From Nothopassalora personata (taxonomy: Eukaryota > Ascomycota > Dothideomycetes > Mycosphaerellales > Mycosphaerellaceae), in NCBI GenBank assembly GCA_033816765.1, contig CM066288.1, positions 2,480,001 to 2,544,000 on the forward strand: 64,000 nt of DNA, written 5' to 3'. How positions within the stretch are numbered: the first letter of the stretch is position 1; the number at the start of each line of letters is the position of its first letter. The translations under genes and the position numbers were made by a program. Under the pieces are notes generated by a model. It was given only the letters and a program-made list of their open reading frames with translations, was not told the origin of the DNA and searched no databases. Positions 9,481-18,655 of this stretch are shown here, in pieces.

Positions 9481-12348
9481 TTAATGCCCAGCAAGAGGCG
9501 CGTCATGGTAGCTCTGCACTATCTTTGTGCGTAGGTTGCGGTATTCCGGCACAAACAGCCTGTTGTTCACGTACAGCCTCCCGTCTTGCATGCGGCACTC
9601 TGAAGCTGTAATCTTGCGCTGTTGCAGAAACTCAGACGTCTTGCGGTCGCGGAGATCTTTCTGAAGGCGCTTCATACGCATGCTGAAGCGTGGGTCCTTG
9701 TAAGCTGTATTGAGCATTGAGAGCACGTTGTCGTCCGAGTCTGCTGGTTGCTGCAACTCCGGCCAGTCTTCCTTGGGAGTGTCTGGCTCGTTGGGCGTTG
9801 GCTGGTCAGGGACTGTCGCCAGATCTGACCCGTCTTCTAGCGCTTGTTCAGGTGCCTTATGCTCGTCATCTTTTGGGACTTCGGGGATGTTCGCATTCTC
9901 GTCGTCCGCATTCTCGTCGTTCGCTTTGTTGGCCAGCCTAGCGCTTCGTCGAGGTTCTGTAGGCGGGTCCGTGGTGATTGCGAATGCGGAGACTATATCC
10001 AGGTTATCCGGCTTCAAGATGGTTTGTTCGCGGTACTGTGTCCGTGCATCAATCCCTTCAGGCAGGTCTTGGGAGCGTCTCGTCAGGCTGTCCGGTTTGG
10101 TGCCCTGGACGCCCGGTCGATACGTGATCTTGAAGTTGAATTGTGACAGGAACTCGGCCCACCTAGCCTGGCGCTGGTTGAGTTGCTTCGTGGACATAAA
10201 CCACTCCAGGTTCTTGTGATCTGACAGCACTCGGATGGGTTTCTGGTCATCCGCCTCTGGCACTAGTTCGTACTGCCATTCTTCGAACGTCTTGACAATA
10301 GCGAGCAGCTCCTTGTCGTAGATGTCGTAGTTGCATTCTTGCGGACTCATCTTCTTGGAGAAGTAGGCTATCGGCTTGAGCAGAAACTCGCCTTCCTTCT
10401 CCGGATCTGGGTGCTTCTGGGACAGAACGCCTGCAGTTACGTAGTCTGACGCATCCGTCTCAATCCAAACTTCCAGTCCTGGTTGGAAGTGTGCCAGGAT
10501 TGGTGCTGAGACGAATCGCTTCTTCAGCTTATCGAATGCTTGCTGGCATCCCTCGTCCCACTGCCAGGGTGTATCTTTCTTTGTCAGTGCTGTGAGCTTG
10601 CGCACGACTCTTGAATACTCATAGATGAAGCGTCTGTAGAAACCACTGAACCCGAGGAACGCAAGGACGTCCTTGACGTTCCGGGGTGTCTCCCAGTTCT
10701 GGATTGCTTCAACCTTAACTGGATCCATCTCGATACCTTCGGTAGTGACAATAAGGCCAAGGTACTTGATCTTCTTGACGAAGAATTCGCTCTTGTCAAT
10801 GTCGATAGGCATACCGGCTTCGCCTACTTTCTTAATGACTGCTCGTACGTGCTGGACATGTTCTTCTTCGCTGTCGCTGTAGATGAGAACATCGTCAAGA
10901 TAGACTGTGCAGAACCGATCGAGGTACTCTCGCAGTACTTCATTGATTCGTCTCTGCCAACTGCTTGGCCCGTTGCAGAGCCCGAACGGCATAACCTTGA
11001 ACTCGTAGAGGCCATATCTTGTGATGAAGGCTGTCAGCCATTCCTGTCCATGCGCAATGCGAAGGTTGTTGAATGCTGCTACGATGTCGAGTTTCGAGAA
11101 CATCTTGGCCTTAGCCAGACGATCCAGGGTTTCTCGGATCAAAGGAATAGGATATCGGTCCTTAATCGTGAGGGCGTTCAATGCTCTGTAATCGACGCAT
11201 ACGCGCAGTCCACCACCAGGCTTCTTGACAATGAGCAGTGGTGATGCGCAGGGCGACTTGCTTTCTTGCAATGAACCGTTTGCAAGGCCATCGTCGAGAA
11301 ACTTCCGTACCACGGCCAACTGCTCAGCATTCATTGGGATCATCTTGCGATAAGGCGGTGTAGTACCTGGTTTGAGCTTAATCTCATGGTCACTAGGACC
11401 ATGCTCAGGCAGTACAAACTCCGACTTGTGCTTGAAGTACAGAGCTAGATCCTTAAGCACTGCTGGCAGCTTTTCTTCTGGGTTCGACTTCTTGCACGCT
11501 GTCATGAAGCGTTCCCAGTCCTCTGGCGCCATCGCGAAGCATGAAAGTTGTTCCCCCTCCCCCCCAAACGGATCTTGCGGTGGCGGCTTATCGGGTGGTT
11601 CGGGTGGGACGTCGTCAGGTGGTGGTGTTAGGTCTTCAGGCCAAAGGGCAAAGAGCTGATTGTCCTTATCCTTTGACATCTTCATGAACGCTTGCGCACT
11701 GACGATGTCGATATCATCAGAGCTGTGAAAGTCAGGGTCGACGTTGTGGGTCTTGCCGCGACGATCTATTGTTACGACGCAGACCAGACTTCTGAAGTTA
11801 TGGTTCAAGCAGCAGTTCGTGCTGTTGAAGGTCATTGTCCTGTTCTTGAAGCTGATCTCGGGGTCATGTTGTTCTAGCCATGACATTCCGATGACGATGT
11901 CATATGTGTCAAGGTCTGTAACGTAGTACAGATCCTGGTCGCGATGTGCTCCGACGTCCAGGGTGACGAGGACTGCATGTGTTATCATAGAGCGGTGCCC
12001 GTCCGCAAGTCGCAAACGCTTAGGTTTCGCAAGAGGGATAAGGTTAAGGTGATGTGTGCGCACGAAGTTGTTATGGATGAAGAGGTCTGTTGCGCCTGTG
12101 TCGATCAAACTTTTTGCATTATGAGGTCCTAGTCTACTGTGTACCTTTGCAGAGCATACAAGGTGTTTGCCCTGTCTAGGCTGGACAGTGACGTTCTGGA
12201 TGCCTCCTGCTGTCTCGGCACAAGACAGTGCAAGTTCGTTGTTGTCATAATCGTCATCTCTTAGGGTGCAAAGGTTCATCTCTTCTTCATGTTCTTCGTT
12301 TGAGCAAGGCTTAGGGTCGCGACTTGACTCTAAGCCTGAGCATTTCCC
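9481..12348 (-). CDS. Element E pol, first half: protease, RT and RNase H
   Basis: Open in the -1 frame relative to gag from the slippery site at 12348; the first ATG in the frame is at 12279. Residue numbers here count from that ATG over 932 aa. The protease DTGA is at 60-63. RT spans roughly 310-480, with the catalytic YLDDVLIYSD near 455-464. RNase H has IETDASD near 604-610 and continues through the DHKNLEWF motif. The frame ends in YHDAPLAGH, the histidine half of the integrase zinc site, at a TAA where the family usually has a glutamine-like position. The polyprotein would be made as a gag-pol fusion by frameshifting. A single CAA-to-TAA change explains the stop. Confidence 0.93.
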   Translation of the reverse strand, partial: GKCSGLESSRDPKPCSNEEHEEEMNLCTLRDDDYDNNELALSCAETAGGIQNVTVQPRQGKHLVCSAKVHSRLGPHNAKSLIDTGATDLFIHNNFVRTHHLNLIPLAKPKRLRLADGHRSMITHAVLVTLDVGAHRDQDLYYVTDLDTYDIVIGMSWLEQHDPEISFKNRTMTFNSTNCCLNHNFRSLVCVVTIDRRGKTHNVDPDFHSSDDIDIVSAQAFMKMSKDKDNQLFALWPEDLTPPPDDVPPEPPDKPPPQDPFGGEGEQLSCFAMAPEDWERFMTACKKSNPEEKLPAVLKDLALYFKHKSEFVLPEHGPSDHEIKLKPGTTPPYRKMIPMNAEQLAVVRKFLDDGLANGSLQESKSPCASPLLIVKKPGGGLRVCVDYRALNALTIKDRYPIPLIRETLDRLAKAKMFSKLDIVAAFNNLRIAHGQEWLTAFITRYGLYEFKVMPFGLCNGPSSWQRRINEVLREYLDRFCTVYLDDVLIYSDSEEEHVQHVRAVIKKVGEAGMPIDIDKSEFFVKKIKYLGLIVTTEGIEMDPVKVEAIQNWETPRNVKDVLAFLGFSGFYRRFIYEYSRVVRKLTALTKKDTPWQWDEGCQQAFDKLKKRFVSAPILAHFQPGLEVWIETDASDYVTAGVLSQKHPDPEKEGEFLLKPIAYFSKKMSPQECNYDIYDKELLAIVKTFEEWQYELVPEADDQKPIRVLSDHKNLEWFMSTKQLNQRQARWAEFLSQFNFKITYRPGVQGTKPDSLTRRSQDLPEGIDARTQYREQTILKPDNLDIVSAFAITTDPPTEPRRSARLANKANDENADDENANIPEVPKDDEHKAPEQALEDGSDLATVPDQPTPNEPDTPKEDWPELQQPADSDDNVLSMLNTAYKDPRFSMRMKRLQKDLRDRKTSEFLQQRKITASECRMQDGRLYVNNRLFVPEYRNLRTKIVQSYHDAPLAGH
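12307..12348 (-). promoter_or_regulatory. Element E -1 frameshift signal (GGGAAAT plus stem-loop)
   Basis: In gag phase the minus strand reads CAG GGA AAT GCT CAG GCT TAG. The heptamer G GGA AAT (plus 12342-12348) fits X XXY YYZ, and a shift to GGG AAA enters the pol frame with no stop. After a 4-nt spacer an 8-bp perfect stem AGGCTTAG/CTAAGCCT (12330-12337 with 12307-12314) follows, and the gag TAG lies in its 5' arm. Confidence 0.75.
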
Positions 12349-14990
12349 TGGTCGGGGGCTGCTGTTGGTGCTTCGGTGGCAAGGGCGGCGAGGCGAGTAG
12401 TGTCGCCCACACCATGCTGACGGCGGAACTCGTCGACGCTCATCTCTCTAGTAATGAGGTTGCTGAAGTCCCAATTGCCCTTGTTGTAGTGGAAGGGGCA
12501 AGCTGGATCCTGTGGCAAGACGTGCGTACGGTCGGTACGACGACAGCGCCAGCATTGGCCATTAGCTGCCATTGCTTCCTTCTGTTCCTTGGTCAATTGA
12601 CCGACCACTTTCCAAGAGGCAGGCAGGATGCGGGTAACTGGCTCGCTGCGCTTCTTGTTCTTTCGCTCGTTGCCGGTCTCGGTGTTGGATGTGGTCATGG
12701 CGGCATTACCGATGATGGTAGTGTTGCCTAGTGCGCTGCCACCGCGGCCACGGGTGTTGCGGTTGCCATTGCCATTGCCTGTAGGGGGAGCCGGTGCTTC
12801 GAGCTTGTACATCTTGATGAGCTGATCACTCTCCTCGAGATCGTAGCCAGCTTGTTGGAACTCGGCGAAAGAGTCACCACGCTCCTTCTTGAGCTCGTTC
12901 TGCCACTTAGGTGTGAGACGTGTCCACAGCTTGCGGGATGACATCTCTTCTCCTGCCTTCAAACATAGAGTCTTGTACTTAGTGACAAATGCGGTGAAGG
13001 TCTCGGTGTTCACCATCTTCAGGTTGGCGAGCTCTGCTTGCGCCTTCTCTACTGTGTCCTTGTCACCGAACTGCTTGTCGAGATCTGCCCACATCTGTTC
13101 CAATGACTCCCAAGCTTCGCTGTTGATGTTGGCGTCCGTGAAGTCGAAAGGGAAGCCGGAAGTGCGGTCGCGGACGTAATCGAGGATCTCGAACATGGGC
13201 GTGCTCTCATCATAAGACGCGCGAATCTTACCATCCATAGCGATCTTCCAGTTCTTGTACGGTGGCTTGCCGTTGTTGTCGAACTTCTCGGGGTGATCGC
13301 GCTTTGTTTTGGACTGGTAGAAGTACGAAGAGGACGTTGACAGCGCAGGTGTTGGGCGAACACTCCGGTTGATGCCCGGGGCAGGAGTGCGAATGCCGGT
13401 CTCACGAATAGTGCGACCTCCGTCTCCGTTGCCGAACAGTCCACCGTTGGTGCTGTATGCGTTTTCGACTTGTGGGGTGGTGCGACGGCTCTCACGAAGG
13501 CCTGTACCCTTAGCAGGCTTAGGTGCTGCACCGGTAGCGCCGACCTGTGCTTCCAGCTGCGTGATGCGATCTGCCATCTGCTTAATGGTGTTGTCACGTT
13601 CGTCGATGTCGTCCATGAAACCGTCACAGTCGGTCTCCGCGGACTTGAGGTTGGCAAGGTGGATTCTGGCTTCTTCCTGTGCCTGCTTCAGCTTCTCATT
13701 CAGGTCCTCGATCTGATCTGCTGCGGTGTCGAGCTTGCCGACCGCAGTGTCGTTTTCTTGGCGAAGATCAGAGATCTTGCTATTTAGATTCTTGACGATC
13801 TTCCTGTGGGTAGCCTGGTCCTGGTTGTAGACGTTCTCGAGCTGTTCGTAGTTGTCCTGAATTTCCATGAGCGTGGCGCCCATATCCTTAAGGGCCTGCA
13901 GCCAGGTGTTTGGGTGCTTCCGCACTTTGGAGATGAAGTCGTTCGCGGTGACTGCCCGATAATCCTCCGCTTCGTAGTAGTCGGTGTTGTGGTTGACGAA
14001 GTTATTCATGTCGATGTAGTCCTCTTCCGGTTCTTCTCGCTCTGCCGCGGACTCCATCTGTTGTAGCGGACTCGGTCCCACCTTAGCCTTCACAGGCTTC
14101 GGTGCTGGCAGTGGTGGTGTCGGGGCGCGTGGTGGTAGAACCGGGTAGGACACCGATGGCTTTGGACTCGCTCGACGGCTTTGGCGTTCTTGAGGTTGAG
14201 ACTGAGAACGACCGATAGTATCTTGGGAGTATGCACCCGGGACTTGGGATGCAATCCTCGATGTAGCGGACATGAGCGAGCTGTCGAGCTCTTGCTCTGT
14301 TCGTGTCGTGAAACCGTGGCGGTCACGGTCACGGTTGATGGGTGATGGGCGACGGCCTAGCACAGTCGAAGGCAACGCCGCTGCTTGTCGCTGCAGGCTT
14401 CTGGACTCGCGGGAGGCTGGAAGAGCTGCTGCTGCGCTTCTGACAGCGGCTACTCGAGTAGCCCACTGAGTTGCGGTGTTGTCATAGTCTGGGACTCCTG
14501 ACTTGGACTCCTCAAACAACTTCTGCATGTCCTGGAGCTTGAAGATGCGTGTAGCTACATCTTCTTCGTCGTTGAATTGGGTTTCACCTGTCGCGTCTAG
14601 CTCGCGCAGGTCGAACATGCCTTGAGGTAGTTGGTATGACGAATTGGTATCGAGATCATCCTCATCTTCATCCTCGATCTCGTCCTCCTCGGGCTCATCG
14701 TCGATCTCATCTTCTTCGGCCTGCACTGTCACATGCGGCTGTCCTCCAGACTGAGGTGGTGACTTCGGCGACTCGACGACAGGTGCATCCTGCGTCTGCT
14801 CTTCCTCGCCGTTCAGGCCATGCCGCCTCAGTGCTTCCTCGCTCTTGTGCTGCCGCAGGGCTTGCCGCCCTCGGAGCCTAACTTCCTCGATTTCGGCGTC
14901 TCGAGTCTTGGTTGATTCGGGGTGTTGTTCTTGATGTCTCTTCAGTGCTGCGGCGATGGCGTCGCCGGGCTCGTTGTCGTCTGTAGTCAT
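12330..14990 (-). CDS. Element E gag
   Basis: An 886-residue structural polyprotein with ATG at 14988-14990. The N-terminal ~330 residues are low-complexity and acidic/proline-rich, with a run of E/D near 90-115. A long heptad-like coiled coil spans about 370-485. The gag capsid-like domain (HPEKF...YKNWKIAMDGKI through SFAEFQQAGYDLEESD) is at about 570-745. Near the C-terminus a non-standard zinc-binding pattern, CWRC followed by H and C (C-X2-C-X6-H-X7-C), lies at about 810-832 in place of the usual C-X2-C-X4-H-X4-C knuckle. Gag ends two codons after the frameshift stem starts. At 886 aa it is long for a fungal gypsy gag because of the N-terminal extension and coiled coil. Confidence 0.92.
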   Translation of the reverse strand: MTTDDNEPGDAIAAALKRHQEQHPESTKTRDAEIEEVRLRGRQALRQHKSEEALRRHGLNGEEEQTQDAPVVESPKSPPQSGGQPHVTVQAEEDEIDDEPEEDEIEDEDEDDLDTNSSYQLPQGMFDLRELDATGETQFNDEEDVATRIFKLQDMQKLFEESKSGVPDYDNTATQWATRVAAVRSAAAALPASRESRSLQRQAAALPSTVLGRRPSPINRDRDRHGFTTRTEQELDSSLMSATSRIASQVPGAYSQDTIGRSQSQPQERQSRRASPKPSVSYPVLPPRAPTPPLPAPKPVKAKVGPSPLQQMESAAEREEPEEDYIDMNNFVNHNTDYYEAEDYRAVTANDFISKVRKHPNTWLQALKDMGATLMEIQDNYEQLENVYNQDQATHRKIVKNLNSKISDLRQENDTAVGKLDTAADQIEDLNEKLKQAQEEARIHLANLKSAETDCDGFMDDIDERDNTIKQMADRITQLEAQVGATGAAPKPAKGTGLRESRRTTPQVENAYSTNGGLFGNGDGGRTIRETGIRTPAPGINRSVRPTPALSTSSSYFYQSKTKRDHPEKFDNNGKPPYKNWKIAMDGKIRASYDESTPMFEILDYVRDRTSGFPFDFTDANINSEAWESLEQMWADLDKQFGDKDTVEKAQAELANLKMVNTETFTAFVTKYKTLCLKAGEEMSSRKLWTRLTPKWQNELKKERGDSFAEFQQAGYDLEESDQLIKMYKLEAPAPPTGNGNGNRNTRGRGGSALGNTTIIGNAAMTTSNTETGNERKNKKRSEPVTRILPASWKVVGQLTKEQKEAMAANGQCWRCRRTDRTHVLPQDPACPFHYNKGNWDFSNLITREMSVDEFRRQHGVGDTTRLAALATEAPTAAPDQGNAQA

Positions 14991-15134
14991 GATCGCGGGC
15001 GATTGGCAGATCGGGTCGCGAAAGGGTAGGTAGGTGTGTCGGTAGTTATAGTAGTCGCTGTCGCAGTCGGCAGCGGCGGTACTTTCCTGATGTTTCTGCA
15101 GCGCAGTGCATGTAGATAATCGGAAAGAAGGGTG

Positions 15135-15145
15135 GTCTAACTAAC
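15135..15145 (-). other. Element E primer-binding region, self-priming type
   Basis: The first bases inside the 5' LTR read GTTAGTTAGACC in element orientation, without the TGG that would pair with a tRNA CCA end. TAGTTAGAC (plus 15135-15143) is the exact 9-nt complement of GTCTAACTA inside the LTR (plus 15201-15209). That is the arrangement of Tf1-type elements, which prime with their own mRNA 5' end. Confidence 0.6.
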
Positions 15146-15337
15146 TGACACGAGGCCTACGAGTGTAAGAGGGAAACGTAGGGTGTAGGGAATAGAGACG
15201 TAGTTAGACGAAGTATCTAGAGGTAACGCGCGAAGTACGAAAGATAAAGCAAAGCGCCGAGGCGTCGCGCTAGCGCCGGGAGATCACGTGACCCTGATCA
15301 CGTGACCGAACATCCAAATCAAGGTCGCTTCGTGACA
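15146..15337 (-). repeat. Element E 5' LTR
   Basis: 192 bp, identical to the 3' LTR at 7650-7841. It carries the self-primer segment at 15201-15209, about 128 bp from its 5' edge; if self-priming applies, transcription should start near there. The same paired CACGTG sites are present in U3. Confidence 0.95.
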
Positions 15338-15785
15338 GAGCGCCGGTTTTAGGGCGGATCGTACCCTAAAGGAGCTCTTTAACCTTAAGAAGTAATCGTA
15401 GAATGTTTCTACCTTACCGTCCTAGGAAGGTAGGTTCTAGCCCCTAGGACCCGACGGTTCTCCGCCGGTATACGACTTAGGCGCGGCGGCGTTTAGCGTC
15501 TATAGTAATTAACTTATTAGGTTACTAGTAGTTGTCTTATTATAAACTAGTAATAAGACTATAGGGGTTAACTAACGTTAAGCATCTTCCAACTCTTTTA
15601 AAGCGGCGCGTACTATAATTAACTTAGCTTATATCTCTTCCTATTGCTAGTATAGTTACTAGAGTATAAGCTAGAAATTTTTATTTAGGCTACTAGTCCC
15701 GGGGTTCTCGCTACGCGGGGACGCTATTACGTATCCCGTCTCTTTAATAGTCGATACCTAGCTAATTTAAATAGATCGAACTTAA

Positions 15786-15955
15786 TGTTACGGGTAAATG
15801 ACGTATATACTAAAGTTCTATATAGTATATAGTAAGTTCGATACGGAAGAAAGGGGAAGTCAAACGCTATCTAAAGTAAAGGTACCGGATACTAATCCGG
15901 ACGTACGGACGTATAGGCGTAGCCTAGACTAAGAAACAGGGGCCCGCCCCTTATG
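15786..15955 (-). repeat. B' 5' LTR, RIPed
   Basis: The plus strand reads TGTTACGGGTAAATGACG at the left edge and GGGGCCCGCCCCTTA at the right, the reverse complement of the 162-bp LTR of element B. It is about 8 bp longer because of a small internal duplication (ACGTACGG). The last two bases are not the expected CA, so the outer edge is approximate. Confidence 0.7.
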
Positions 15956-17811
15956 ACTACGCTAGAGTACACTATAGTAGGACGGGATCCTTAGCTAGTT
16001 AGTATATTTACGAGGTATAACCGTCTAGTAGTTTATATTATCTTAAATCTTCTACTAACTTTCTTATAGTACATTAGGTACTATAGAAGATAAGGTATAT
16101 ATTTAGTAAAGAGTAGGTTAGAAAAGGAGATAGTAAGTATAGTAGGAGAATAGGAGAATTAGATTTATCATATAAACGTACCTAAATCGCTCCTTGACTT
16201 AGTAAAGGGTATTAAAATAGGAACTTAATCTAGAGTAATACATTTATAGGGCTCTAAGCTATAGAAATATACGCGGATTACTTCCTATAAGGTATTGAAC
16301 GTAGAGACTTTAGATCTACTAGGTAGTATATAGACATTTAAATGTTAATCTAGGTAACTCTTATTAAGTAAGAGTAAATATATAGGTATACGTTAAAACG
16401 TTAGTACCGGTATATACTTCCTATTAAGTATAGCGCTACACCTATTATAAATACTATAGGTCGCGATAGTAATTCTTTATCTAGGAACTCTTTCCTAGTT
16501 CTATTAGTAATCCTAGAGTCGCTTAAATACGCCTCGGTAGAGTCTATCTTTAATTAAGTAATAGAAGAGTAAGTAGTATAAGAATACTATAATTTACCTT
16601 ATTAGCTAGGAAGATACTACTTCCCCGCTTACTTAATAGTATAATTAAGATAAGAAGACTTAGTAGTAGTATATTTGTTATAGATATAAGTACGTATACT
16701 ACCTCTTTACTATTATCTACTTACACTACTATGCTACTATAAAGCCCGCCAATAGCTTAGAACTTAGAAGTATCCTCTAAAGATACTAGTAGTTTACCTT
16801 AAATAGCTACGTAACGCTCTTCTATAGTAGCTTATATTAATCTATAGACTCTATATAGACGTTTATTATTCTTCTATAACCTTAGCTTCTATATAAAAGT
16901 ACTATTAGTGTCTTGCTTTACGTATACCTAATATAAACTTCTTTAACCCGTAATTCATCTTTACAAGTCTCGTCTTTAGTGAGGTCTATCTTAACTTTAT
17001 TATATAGCTCGCTAGTAATAATAAGAAGAGATAATAGTATTACCTTATCCCTATAAATATCTAGTAAATTAGATACTGCCTCTCTTATTATATTACGGGG
17101 CCTAGTATTCTTCTTACTAGATAACTTCATTATAGGACGGAAGATAGAGCCTAGTTTATACTAGGTTTAGTAGTATAGGCTAATATCTCTTAAACTTACT
17201 TTTAATAAGGTAACACGTCTTAGCTAATCTATCAGTAGACTAGAGTTCCGTAGATAAATACTAAGGCGGGTCCTATAACATATAACATATATTAGTGAAA
17301 TCTCTTAGAGAACTATTTTTATTCTTTTATATAATAGGTATAAATCTCGAAAGTCTACCTAGTTACTTTACTATCTACTAGAGTTATAGTAACGAGGATT
17401 TAGGGCTCTTTCTTAGAGATCTAGTTAAATCTAGGACCTAGAGCTTAGTAAATATTTATATTAGATCCGGTTTTATAGTCTAGATAGTAGCATTATTACC
17501 TTCTATAGCTAGTATCTATATTGGTATAATAATACTTCCTAAACAAGTTAATAATATACCTAAGTACTAGTCTATATATAATTATAAGCCTATAGATTTG
17601 CATCTAAAGGAGGTATATCTTAGTAGTCTTTATAATCTTAAGTTACCTCTAGAGAAGATTACGTATTATATTACTTCTTCTATATATAAAGAAAGCTACT
17701 TATTTTAGAACGTATCTAATTCTACTATTAGTATAGTACTAGCGCGCGAGTAATCTTAGTTAAGTAAGTAAATTAGTTATACTATATACTAGTATCTCTT
17801 AGTAATATAGT
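15956..17811 (-). pseudogene. AT-rich decayed DNA with a RIP-degraded minus-strand ORF
   Basis: CpA and TpG are nearly absent. On the minus strand one frame from about 17300 down to 15970 carries stops mostly as TAA/TAG, and these would be CAA/CAG before RIP. A clean 70-codon part starts MKLSSKKNTRPRNIIREAV at 17130. The implied protein of about 430 residues is rich in Tyr, Leu and Ile. I recognise no family in it. No LTR or terminal repeat frames the stretch. Confidence 0.35.
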
Positions 17812-18655
17812 TGCCCTATAGAGAGTGCCTTCCCGCGGCGGACATTATAAGTACCTTTATTATAATAAAGAGAAACTAAGACTTACCCTCCTAAAAACTT
17901 CTACTTAAAATTTAAATAATTCTCGAATAGTAATACTTGTTTTAAAGCCTATAACGCGACAATAACGACCCTAGAAACACGGTATAAAGAAGTAGATAAT
18001 AGGAGAGAGGAGAAGATAGGACGCGCCCGGATATCTATTAACGAAGACCTTAAAACAACTTAAAAGAAGAGGGAACGCGGCGGACTCTCTCTTTAGATAA
18101 CAACGACCGTATAAAGTAACTTACTGCGTAAAGGCGACTTACTACGGTATTATAAAGGAACTAAAACCTCGTACGCCGTCCGAGATAGTTAAAGACTTTC
18201 TGCGGCGGGGGACGGGCTATTCGAAATACTATCTCTCTCTCTCTCTCTCCATCTTATTTAGCGTTTATATAATAGGGTTATACGGGGCCGTAAGGCGTAG
18301 GAATAGCTCTCGGTCGTAATCTTAAACAACCGTCTGTCTAGTCTCGTAGTTACGTAGTTAGTTAGTTAGTCACTCTCATACTTAAAACATATGCGTAAAA
18401 CTTATCTTACCTAGGGTAATATAATAACCGTACCTCTTAAAATAAGACACGACTACTAGGTAAGTAACGTACTATACCGTAACATGTTTAACCTACGCCT
18501 TAAATAGCGAGCCTCGCTTATATCTTTTAAGGAGTTCTTACGTCCGGGTAATAATAGAGCTTTTCTCCTTCTCTTAAATTTTAGTCTTAGTGTTAAGACT
18601 CATATTATATAGTCTTAGACTTAAATAGCACGTTAATAGAATAATTAAATCATTC
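17812..18655 (-). repeat. Repeat X, copy 1, RIPed
   Basis: Homologous by eye along its length to 36845-37613 (copy 3) and inverted relative to copies 2 and 3. Shared landmarks are ATTCTATTAACGTGCTATTT at one end, a GAGAGAGAG tract, and CTCTCTATAGG at the other. A (CT)n run lies at about 18233-18248. The flanks differ from those of the other copies, so X is an independent repeat unit. I see no terminal inverted repeat or coding domain. Confidence 0.65.

Larger units (their letters stand above)
7650..15337 (-). mobile_element. Element E: young, nearly intact Ty3/gypsy chromovirus
   Basis: A complete 7688-bp LTR retrotransposon on the minus strand. The two 192-bp LTRs are identical by base-by-base reading, start TG and end CA, and are flanked by the 5-bp duplication GAGCG (7645-7649 and 15338-15342). 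The order is 5' LTR, primer site, gag, -1 frameshift, PR-RT-RH, integrase-chromodomain, polypurine tract, 3' LTR. Its base composition is balanced and rich in CpA/TpG, unlike all surrounding DNA, so it escaped RIP. The uninterrupted target sequence is visible in element B at 30823-30827. One in-frame TAA in pol is the only obvious lesion. Confidence 0.95.
6137..15955 (-). mobile_element. Element B': 5' part of a B-family chromovirus, split by E
   Basis: Segments 6137-7649 and 15343-15955 together are a RIPed minus-strand copy of the 5' portion of element B (compare 30219-32340). They hold the 5' LTR, leader, gag and the start of pol. The copy stops abruptly at about 6136, just before the RT domain, where it meets the LTR of element A. 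Element E interrupts it at 7649/15338 with a duplicated GAGCG. The decayed gag frameshift site is still recognisable near 6810-6850 (AGGAAAA in place of GGGAAAA). Confidence 0.75.

Noticed and set aside
13049..13657. A 202-codon minus-strand frame inside gag of E
   Set aside because: Alternate frame of the 886-codon gag; composition is typical of a shifted reading and it has no start context or domain.
7806..14881. Many + strand open frames of 60-170 codons opposite element E
   Set aside because: They are antisense shadows of gag and pol, lack domains and follow the codon structure of the minus-strand genes.
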